DNA of 10,990 bases from a bacterium. GTDB lineage: Bacteria > Patescibacteriota > Gracilibacteria > JAUYGZ01 > DAOVYC01. Under the pieces are notes generated by a model. That model was not told where the DNA came from. It did no database searches and was given only the letters and a program-made list of their open reading frames with translations. Position 1 is the stretch's first letter. Each line of letters begins with the position of its first letter. A program made the position numbers and the translations under genes. Positions 6,669 to 10,990 of this stretch are shown here, piece by piece. Location of the stretch: the NCBI GenBank assembly GCA_030635805.1, contig DAOVYC010000007.1:1-10990 (forward strand), read 5' to 3'.

Positions 6669-6709
6669 AAGGAGCGGAGGGAGCGGGACGAGCGGAAAGA
6701 GCGGGAGGA
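6669..6709. repeat. GGAGCGG-type block, intergenic copy after the actin-like gene
   Basis: Begins five bases after the TAG stop of the actin-like gene. It is a near-identical copy (39 of 41) of 4207-4247 inside alaS, in the same orientation. The unit is a loose GGAGCGG/GGAGCGGGACGAGCGG pattern. Confidence 0.85.
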
Positions 6710-6735
6710 TTTTAGTATCTCATATAATTCTAGCA

Positions 6736-6794
6736 CTGGACCCTCAATCAAGTTGAGGGTGGTTATTCCCATCCTCTTGGAGAAGAGGATCCAG
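6736..6794. repeat. Pair of inverted hairpin elements between convergent genes
   Basis: Hairpin 1 has 8 perfect pairs, ACCCTCAA (6740-6747) and TTGAGGGT (6753-6760), around TCAAG. Hairpin 2 has 8 perfect pairs, ATCCTCTT (6771-6778) and AAGAGGAT (6783-6790), around GGAG. The outer ends also pair: CTGGACCCTC (6736-6745) with GAGGATCCAG (6785-6794), 9 of 10. The two are inverted copies of a CTGGAYCCTC-type palindrome. They lie between the actin-like gene and the DUF5671 gene, so may mark a bidirectional end, but no T-tract follows either. Confidence 0.8.
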
Positions 6795-6807
6795 GACTTG
6801 TAATTCT

Positions 6808-7743
6808 TTAGTACTTCATATTGTCTTTATAAAAGTCCGGATCGATGGTGCGTTCAAAACAGACGTGTCCTTTGACGTGGGTCCAGTTTTGATTAAAAGG
6901 ATCACGGAGATCTTTAGGGTAACGATTCATGAGTCTTTTATTCTTGATTTCGAAGCTTTCCGTTTTGAATTCGGCACAAAGCTTAAAACTCAATTTATCG
7001 ATAATTTCATAGGTATATTCTTCTTCTGTTTCCGGATCAAGCGGAGTCATGAAGCCACTAATATTATTTTCTAACGTGTTCAGAGATTCCGGAAGAACAT
7101 CTTTGTTCCGCCAATATTCTATAATCTCGTTTTGAACCCGCTGAAGATCTTCTGTTCTCTGGTCGTCCAGACGAACCTCTCTCTGCTGCATGGGTGATCC
7201 GACCATGAAAAAGCCGATAATTATGCTTATTACCACAAAAAGGGAAGCTATGAGGCAAAATAGTTTATTTTTTTTAGTTTCCAGTGTCTTGGTCCCCAAT
7301 TCCCATAAATAATATCCAAAAATTGTTCCCGTAAAGACAAGAATGGTAATTAGTTTAAATAGAAATTTTAAGGTTATTTCGCCACTATAAAAATTGAATA
7401 CCAAAACAATAAGGTCAATTATGATAGTGAGAGCGGCAATAAAAAGGGTAAGGTAAATAAGCCATTTTCGTATACCGATCTCCTTTTTTTCCGGCGTTTT
7501 TCTGATACTGTTTCCGATTAATCTGGAAGTGAGGATATAAACGGGAAAAGAAATAATCAAAGAAGAACTGGCCAAACGAATAACATCCAGAATACCCCGA
7601 TAGTAAAAATCGAGAGAATCCGGCAGAGCGAGATTTATATACTGAAAAATCAGGGTAATTCCGTAAATTACACTGATATACAAGGTAACGATCATGAGGA
7701 GGTGCAGGAAGACGTCTTTGGGGGTGGTAGAGGTTTTGCGCAT
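6808..7743 (-). CDS. DUF5671-type membrane protein with pseudopilin-like C-terminal domain
   Basis: The 311-residue protein starts MRKTSTTPKDVFLHLLMIV, the pattern I know from DUF5671 proteins of CPR bacteria. Five membrane helices can be placed at about 12-36, 52-74, 93-117, 126-147 and 160-182. The remaining ~130 residues are soluble. DQRTEDLQRVQNEIIEYW (194-211), LPESLNTLENNISG (217-230), PLDPETEEEYTYEI (234-247) and FKLCAEF (253-259) follow the order seen in type II pseudopilins and minor pilins after the N-terminal helix (helix, 'P-x-SL', 'DPxT', 'Y-x-Y', 'LCA'). The function is unknown; a surface or envelope role is inference. The ATG at 7743 lies 20 bases after tRNA-Ser on the same strand, so read-through from the tRNA promoter is possible. 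A TATAAT on the minus strand (7749-7754) would place a start almost exactly at the ATG. Confidence 0.75.
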   Translation of the reverse strand: MRKTSTTPKDVFLHLLMIVTLYISVIYGITLIFQYINLALPDSLDFYYRGILDVIRLASSSLIISFPVYILTSRLIGNSIRKTPEKKEIGIRKWLIYLTLFIAALTIIIDLIVLVFNFYSGEITLKFLFKLITILVFTGTIFGYYLWELGTKTLETKKNKLFCLIASLFVVISIIIGFFMVGSPMQQREVRLDDQRTEDLQRVQNEIIEYWRNKDVLPESLNTLENNISGFMTPLDPETEEEYTYEIIDKLSFKLCAEFKTESFEIKNKRLMNRYPKDLRDPFNQNWTHVKGHVCFERTIDPDFYKDNMKY

Positions 7744-7761
7744 GGGAGATTATAATTTTAT

Positions 7762-7856
<95 letters not shown>

Positions 7857-7871
7857 ATGGGTTGCCTTGGA

Positions 7872-7900
7872 AGTATAGAAACTTCATATGGGGTTGTCTA
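7872..7900 (-). promoter_or_regulatory. Promoter of tRNA-Ser
   Basis: On the minus strand, TAGACA (7895-7900; 5 of 6 to TTGACA), a 17-base spacer and TATACT (7872-7877; 5 of 6 to TATAAT). The predicted start near 7865 is about nine bases before the mature tRNA 5' end. It may also drive the DUF5671 gene downstream. Confidence 0.7.
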
Positions 7901-7901
7901 G

Positions 7902-8036
7902 GGAAGTTTAGGTATTGCATCTAATTCTGATCTTCATTATTATGATGATGAGGATTCTGGTGTTGTATATTTTTTTTGTTCAAGAAATTTAGAAAGAGAA
8001 GATGAGAGGAAAGAGCTGGTAGAAGGTGTTAATTAG
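7902..8036 (+). pseudogene. Open frame without a start codon, possible gene remnant
   Basis: An open frame of 44 codons between a TAG (7899-7901) and a TAG (8034-8036) contains no ATG, GTG or TTG. It reads GSLGIASNSDLHYYDDED, then SGVVYFFCSRNLEREDER, then KELVEGVN. The acidic and hydrophobic pattern looks protein-like, and an ATG in another frame at 7888 (MGLSREV) would join it with one frameshift. It resembles the 3' end of a decayed gene. I do not recognise a family, and a chance open frame of this length is possible. Confidence 0.25.
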
Positions 8037-8060
8037 CTTACTGTTTAAAAAAATTGTTCA

Positions 8061-9074
8061 ATGGGTAATCCGAATATCAGATTATTCTACGGACTGAATC
8101 AGCTTGAGTGTATGCGAGAGCTACAGCACTGGAAAAGTGCATTTGTAGCCAAATACGGGGATTTTGATGTGGAAAATATGGATGGGAAGGAAATTGGTGC
8201 GGATCGTATTATCCAGTGTTGCGATACTCACCCGTTTATGGGAAAAAAACGACTGGTTATTGTGCGGGATTTTCTGCCGGAAGTTACCAAGAAAGCGGTA
8301 AGCGATCAGCAGGAAGATGAAGAAGCGGAGGGGGTGAATTATGATGTGTTGCTGACTTATCTGGAGAACTTTCCGGATACTTGCGTGCTGGTGTTCGTTA
8401 GTGCAAAGCCGGATAAACGGACGAAATTGTTTAAAAAGCTTTCCGAGATAGCTCAGGTACATGAATTTAAGGAAGCAAAGGGGGTTTTCTTTGCAAGATG
8501 GGTTATACAGGAAGCAAAGAGGCTTGGAGGTGTCCTGGAGCCGCGCGTAGCGGAGTATTTTTCTATGCATACGGGTGAGGACATGTGGAAGGCGGCAACG
8601 GAGCTGGAAAAGCTTGTTTTGCATACAGATAAACCGATAACTATTGAGGATATTGATTATGTGGTGAGCAGTAGTGCTCAGGTGAAGATTTTTGCCTTTG
8701 TGGATGCGCTTGGGTATCAGGATACGGCTAGAGCGATCAAGTATTTTCATCAACTTATTGATAGTGGGGAAAATGTGTTTATGGTTTTTAATATGATCGT
8801 TCGTCAGTTTCGTCTTCTTCTGCAAATCCGGGCCTTGATGGATAATAACGTGGAACGAAAAGTTATGATGTCTCGGCTTCGTCTGGCGCCATTTCAGGTT
8901 TCTACGTTGGTTAAACAAGCGGAGAGATTTGATTTACAAAGTCTTAAAATAACTTATCGGGAGCTTTTACAGATAGACATAGGAATAAAAACGGGGATAA
9001 TTTCCGCATCGGGAGATAAACAGGATATGTTTATGCTGATTTTGGAAAGGTTTTTTGTGGAGAATACGGTGTAA
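8061..9074 (+). CDS. holA: DNA polymerase III delta subunit (clamp loader)
   Basis: The 337-residue protein has the low-conservation HolA pattern: N-terminal NIRLFYGLNQLECMRELQHW (5-24), HPFMGKKRLVIVRDFLP (57-73), a second strand and loop FPDTCVLVFVSAKPDKRTKL (104-123), FKKLSEIAQVHEFK (124-137), FARWVIQEAKRLGGVLEP (144-161) and the C-terminal helical collar from about 205, with IFAFVDALGYQDTARAIKYF (210-229) and MIVRQFRLLLQIRAL. Delta opens the beta clamp and lacks a working ATP site, as expected here. Length is typical (about 330-345). An acidic insert QQEDEEAEG (83-91) lengthens the first domain loop. The ATG at 8061 has no SD; the leader is AT-rich (TTTAAAAAAATTGTTCA). The stop is two bases from a heptamer array. 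Confidence 0.88.
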   Translation: MGNPNIRLFYGLNQLECMRELQHWKSAFVAKYGDFDVENMDGKEIGADRIIQCCDTHPFMGKKRLVIVRDFLPEVTKKAVSDQQEDEEAEGVNYDVLLTYLENFPDTCVLVFVSAKPDKRTKLFKKLSEIAQVHEFKEAKGVFFARWVIQEAKRLGGVLEPRVAEYFSMHTGEDMWKAATELEKLVLHTDKPITIEDIDYVVSSSAQVKIFAFVDALGYQDTARAIKYFHQLIDSGENVFMVFNMIVRQFRLLLQIRALMDNNVERKVMMSRLRLAPFQVSTLVKQAERFDLQSLKITYRELLQIDIGIKTGIISASGDKQDMFMLILERFFVENTV

Positions 9075-9076
9075 TC

Positions 9077-9097
9077 TAGCTTGTAGCTTGTAGGGGT
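9077..9097. repeat. Heptamer repeat (TAGCTKG), two copies, after holA
   Basis: TAGCTTG, TAGCTTG, then TAGGGGT, two bases after the holA TAA. It is the third locus of the same heptamer family in the window, and again ends in a TAGGGG variant as at 3471. Confidence 0.8.
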
Positions 9098-9108
9098 GGA
9101 GTTTTTGC

Positions 9109-9134
9109 TGGGGACCAACTTTTGGGGACCAACT
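9109..9134. repeat. Direct repeat TGGGGACCAACT, two copies 14 bases apart
   Basis: TGGGGACCAACT occurs at 9109-9120 and exactly again at 9123-9134, separated by TT. The period is 14 bases, the same as the array after the transporter gene, but the sequence is unrelated. Confidence 0.85.
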
Positions 9135-9143
9135 GCATTCTTT

Positions 9144-9169
9144 GTTCTTTTTTGGTGTCAAAAAAGAAC
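9144..9169. repeat. Perfect 11-bp hairpin with GTGT loop
   Basis: GTTCTTTTTTG (9144-9154) pairs fully with CAAAAAAGAAC (9159-9169) around GTGT. It resembles dispersed hairpin repeats seen between genes in many genomes. No U-tract follows on either strand, so it is not a standard terminator, although it is the first hairpin after holA. Confidence 0.8.
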
Positions 9170-9326
9170 CAAAAAACCATTGGGGTTCACTAAACTTCTA
9201 GCTGACGTTGTGCTATTTACACATACTCAGAAGCGAGTTCACCCCAAACCCCGGGCCTTTTGTAATTTCTGAACATTTGAAAAATGTCTTCTAGTTTTCA
9301 GCAGGGGCTTGCAGAGCACAAGTTAC

Positions 9327-9347
9327 CCCTCTCTTATAAAGAGAGGG
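9327..9347. repeat. Perfect 9-bp hairpin, start of a dispersed-repeat-like element
   Basis: CCCTCTCTT (9327-9335) pairs with AAGAGAGGG (9339-9347) around ATA. It is followed by AAGTCAAGCGAAGCGAGACA and GGGTGAGTTG, a combination I associate with dispersed non-coding repeats in CPR and other genomes. No second copy is in this window. Confidence 0.7.
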
Positions 9348-9441
9348 AAGTCAAGCGAAGCGAGACAGGGTGAGTTGGTAGCCCTGGTCTATCAGGTTAA
9401 TCCCTTAATCAAGAAAATCAGGGTTCAGACAATTGTTCCCT

Positions 9442-9470
9442 TTGACTGTGTTTTTAGTTTTGTATAAAAT
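9442..9470 (+). promoter_or_regulatory. Distal promoter-like site upstream of the regulator
   Basis: TTGACT (9442-9447; 5 of 6) with TAAAAT 17 bases on (9465-9470; 5 of 6) or TATAAA at 15 bases. Transcription would begin near 9477 and leave a leader of about 190 bases. The -10 region GTATAAAAT and the following TTTTTGTACG are both repeated at the proximal site. Confidence 0.5.
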
Positions 9471-9614
9471 TTTTGTACGAAAATTAATAAGATATTTATG
9501 ATCACTAAAGTAGTACTTGTAATATTTATTTATTCAGTCAAGTCTAAAAAATGTCTTTAAATAGCGCATTATTTTGAAATGTAGTTTTTTTTTAAATAAA
9601 TTTATGTAAAGTGT

Positions 9615-9651
9615 TTGTATTATTTTTTTGTACGTATAAAATATGTATACG
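9615..9651 (+). promoter_or_regulatory. Proximal promoter-like site with inverted repeat, possible operator of the regulator
   Basis: Contains TTGTAT (9615-9620), TTTTTGTACG (9625-9634) and -10-like GTATAAAAT (9634-9642), all within 50 bases of the regulator ATG. The inverted repeat CGTATA (9633-9638) and TATACG (9646-9651) with a 7-base spacer overlaps the -10. An inverted repeat on the -10 of a winged-helix gene suggests autoregulation, which is inference. Confidence 0.4.
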
Positions 9652-9665
9652 TTTTTTAAAGAACG

Positions 9666-10235
9666 ATGCTAAAAGCTTTTTTTAGTTCAAATACGCGCAT
9701 TAAGTTGCTCAAAACTTTTCTTTTGGATTTGAAGGGGGAGTTTTTTATCAGAGAGCTCACCAGAATGCTTAACGAGCAGATTAATTCTGTTCGTCGGGAG
9801 TTAAATAACCTGAAAAAAGTCGGTCTTTTGAAGTGTCGTTCAAGAAACAGAAAGAAATATTATTATATTAATCCTAATTTTCTGATTCTTCCGGAGCTTA
9901 CAGCTATTGTTCGTAAATGTACCGATATTAAAAAAGAGATTGTAAAAAAGTTAGCCAAAGTCGGTCAGGTTAATTTTCTGGTATTTAGCGGTCAATTTCT
10001 GGAAAAACCAAAAGCATCAAATTCCATAGATATGTTTGTTGTTGGCGATCTTGATGTAGAAGAGGTAGAGCAATGTGTTACTCTTGATTTTGATAATTTG
10101 AAGAATTTGCGAATTGCGGTGATGAAAAAAGATGATTTTTTGTATCGGTTAAAGCTTAATGATAAATTTATTATTGACATGCTTAAAGATCAGGATAATA
10201 TTGTTGCCGTTAATAAGCTGAGAGTTTTATTGTAA
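9666..10235 (+). CDS. Winged-helix regulator with degenerate nucleotidyltransferase-like domain
   Basis: The 189-residue protein has an N-terminal winged helix (about 1-70). SSNTRIKLLKTFLLDLKGEF (7-26) is the first helix pair, FIRELTRMLNEQINSVRREL (27-46) the helix-turn-helix, and NNLKKVGLLKCRSRNRKKYY (47-66) the wing. Residues about 100-170 look like a minimal nucleotidyltransferase (MNT) fold: LVFSGQFLEKPKASNSIDMFVVGD (105-128) parallels the family GSxARGxxxxxSDIDLxVxG. The first catalytic Asp is replaced (NSID rather than SDID) and the Arg/Gly positions are altered, so catalysis is unlikely. This wHTH-plus-MNT layout recurs in CPR genomes; the target and signal are unknown. An upstream inverted repeat may be its own operator. 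The start at ATG 9666 is preceded by AAAGAAC, at best a weak SD. The stop is 83 bases before rplS. Confidence 0.7.
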   Translation: MLKAFFSSNTRIKLLKTFLLDLKGEFFIRELTRMLNEQINSVRRELNNLKKVGLLKCRSRNRKKYYYINPNFLILPELTAIVRKCTDIKKEIVKKLAKVGQVNFLVFSGQFLEKPKASNSIDMFVVGDLDVEEVEQCVTLDFDNLKNLRIAVMKKDDFLYRLKLNDKFIIDMLKDQDNIVAVNKLRVLL

Positions 10236-10318
10236 ATAAAATTTAGGCTTAGAGATAAGATTTTCGAGTGTTTCGGATTTTTTTATATTATTTATTGGCT
10301 CCTCCTAACTATTCTACC

Positions 10319-10900
10319 ATGTCAGTTGTTGCAGAATTTTCAGCTCAATGTAAAAAAAGTGTTCCAAATTTAAAAACAGGTTTGACGGTTCGTGTTCATC
10401 AAAAGATTCAAGAAGGTGAAAAGACACGTATTCAGATTTTTGAAGGTCTTATAATACGTATTAGCCCAGGAAGCGGAGCTGATGCTACGTTTATGGTACG
10501 AAAGATTGTGGATGGGATTGGGGTGGAAAAGGTTTTTCCGTTATATTCAACAAATATTGCTAAGATTGAGGTAAAAAAGGCGTCCCGAGTTCGAAGAAGT
10601 AAACTTTATTACATGAGAAAAAGACAAGGTAAACGAGCGAATCTTAAAGGGAGCGGGATTGATTTATCTCAATTTCAGGTGGAGGAGGAGGAACAAGCAG
10701 TAAGCAGTAAGCTTGTAAGCAGTAAGCAGGAGGAAGAGGAAAAGGTGGAAACCCCTGAAACTCCGGAAACTCCGGAAGCTCCTGAAGCTCCTGAAGCCCC
10801 CGAGACTCCTAAGGCTCCGGAAGCTCCTGAAGCTCCTGAAGCCCCCGAGACTCCGGAAACTCCGGAAACTTCTGAGACTCAAAATGAGGAGAAGGAATAA
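10319..10900 (+). CDS. rplS: 50S ribosomal protein L19 with long acidic Pro/Glu repeat tail
   Basis: The ATG at 10319 gives MSVVAEFSAQCKKSVPNLKTG, the expected L19 start; the frame runs further upstream (GTG 10268) but that adds 17 unlike residues. Residues 1-113 are the whole L19 fold, with GLTVRVHQKIQEGEKTRIQI (21-40), FEGLIIRI (41-48), FMVRKIVDGIGVEKVFPLYS (58-77) and RRSKLYYMRKRQGKRANLK (92-110). L19 sits at the 30S-50S interface. Usual length is about 115; here 193. Residues 121-141 are acidic and include QAVSSKLVSSKQ, encoded by an intergenic-type repeat. Residues 144-184 are a (T/A)PE tripeptide repeat, then a charged end. The tail is likely disordered; whether it is functional is open. 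The leader has a TATTAT (10286-10291) as possible -10, and CTCCTCCT (10300-10307) but no SD. A terminator follows at 10926. Confidence 0.95.
   Translation: MSVVAEFSAQCKKSVPNLKTGLTVRVHQKIQEGEKTRIQIFEGLIIRISPGSGADATFMVRKIVDGIGVEKVFPLYSTNIAKIEVKKASRVRRSKLYYMRKRQGKRANLKGSGIDLSQFQVEEEEQAVSSKLVSSKQEEEEKVETPETPETPEAPEAPEAPETPKAPEAPEAPEAPETPETPETSETQNEEKE
10694..10730. repeat. Intergenic-type AGCAGTA repeat inside the rplS coding sequence
   Basis: CAAGCAGTAAGCAGTAAGC (10694-10712) is the exact reverse complement of 634-652 in the rmuC/transporter gap, followed by TTGTAAGCAGTAAGCAGG. In rplS it is read as QAVSSKLVSSKQ (residues 126-137). Confidence 0.85.
10748..10875. repeat. Nine-base coding repeat in the rplS tail with an internal 40-base duplication
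   Basis: Variants of the unit CCGGAARCT/CCTGAAGCT encode PE(T/A). A 40-base segment at 10770-10809 recurs without mismatch at 10815-10854 (offset 45 bases), which indicates recent slippage or unequal exchange. Synonymous drift elsewhere (CCG/CCT/CCC for Pro, GAA/GAG for Glu) shows the array is otherwise not brand new. Confidence 0.9.
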
Positions 10901-10925
10901 TGAAGAAGGAAGAAGGAATTAGGAA

Positions 10926-10948
10926 GGCGTTCGAAGGAACGTCTTTTT
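10926..10948 (+). terminator. Rho-independent terminator after rplS
   Basis: Stem GGCGTTC (10926-10932) with GAACGTC (10937-10943), seven pairs including one G-U, loop GAAG, then TTTTT (10944-10948). It lies 25 bases after the rplS stop and is the only canonical intrinsic terminator I found in the window. Confidence 0.8.
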
Positions 10949-10990
10949 GAAATCCAATAGGGCAAAGTTTACCTCCAAGAAATTAATATT

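Larger units (their letters stand above)
9075..9665. other. 590-base gene-free stretch: repeat mosaic, then AT-rich promoter region
   Basis: I see no protein gene here. The left part (9077-9440) is a patchwork: heptamers, a 14-base direct repeat, an 11-bp hairpin, an imperfect inverted repeat (TTGGGGT 9180-9186 and CTTCT 9195-9199, pairing with AGAAG 9229-9233 and ACCCCAA 9241-9247), a 6-bp palindrome ACATTT-GAA-AAATGT (9273-9287), and a hairpin at 9327-9347. The right part (9441-9665) is strongly AT-rich and holds two promoter-like sites. A 20-codon frame starts at 9498 (MITKVVLVIFIYSVKSKKCL), too short to call. Confidence 0.7.

Noticed and set aside
8121..8918. Long minus-strand open frame (265 codons) opposite holA
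   Set aside because: It lies wholly antisense to a recognisable holA and its translation has no family features, so it is a shadow of the coding strand.
9144..9169. Intrinsic terminator for holA
   Set aside because: The hairpin is perfect, but the stem is A/T-rich and no U-tract follows on either strand.
9498..9560. 20-codon leader peptide (MITKVVLVIFIYSVKSKKCL) before the regulator
   Set aside because: Too short and AT-rich to separate from chance, with no ribosome binding site and no attenuator hairpin after it.
10664..10882. Minus-strand Ser/Phe/Arg repeat protein opposite the rplS tail
   Set aside because: A simple antisense reading of the PE(T/A) coding repeat.

Overview
The window looks like a piece of a Candidate Phyla Radiation (Patescibacteria) genome, probably from a metagenome assembly. 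The clues are a 609-residue alanyl-tRNA synthetase without the usual C-terminal domain, a DUF5671-type membrane protein, a short SD-less gene style (no gene has a convincing Shine-Dalgarno site at normal spacing), moderate-to-low G+C, and tight gene spacing. The standard code fits: no gene needs UGA read as a sense codon. I do not assign a class within the CPR.

Layout. 1-563 (minus): start of a gene whose first ~106 residues are RmuC-like and whose remainder, running off the window edge, looks like a phage tail tape-measure protein. 714-2042 (plus): major facilitator transporter, with its own extended -10 promoter. 2134-3435 (minus): CNNM/CorC-type membrane protein with a CBS pair, convergent with the transporter. 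3564-5393 and 5446-6663 (plus): alaS and an FtsA-type actin-like ATPase, probably one operon. 6808-7743 (minus): DUF5671 membrane protein with a pseudopilin-like C-terminal domain, lying just downstream of tRNA-Ser(GCU) at 7764-7856 (minus). 8061-9074 (plus): holA, DNA polymerase III delta. 9075-9665: a 590-base gene-free stretch, first a patchwork of hairpin/repeat elements, then an AT-rich promoter region. 9666-10235 (plus): winged-helix regulator with a decayed nucleotidyltransferase domain. 10319-10900 (plus): rplS (L19) with a long acidic Pro/Glu repeat tail, then a terminator at 10926-10948. I see nothing in 10949-10990.

The genes are mostly housekeeping (translation, replication, division, transport) and do not form a single pathway. 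I found no defence system, secondary-metabolite cluster or CRISPR array. The unusual layer is the repeats. At least seven short repeat types (7-, 8-, 9- and 14-base tandem units, a GGAGCGG-type block, TTCGRCARGCTCA elements, and palindromic hairpins) sit in intergenic gaps, mostly within a few bases of stop codons. They also run into coding sequence: they lengthen the transporter and L19 C-termini, supply the alaS stop codon, and form three in-frame insertions inside AlaRS.
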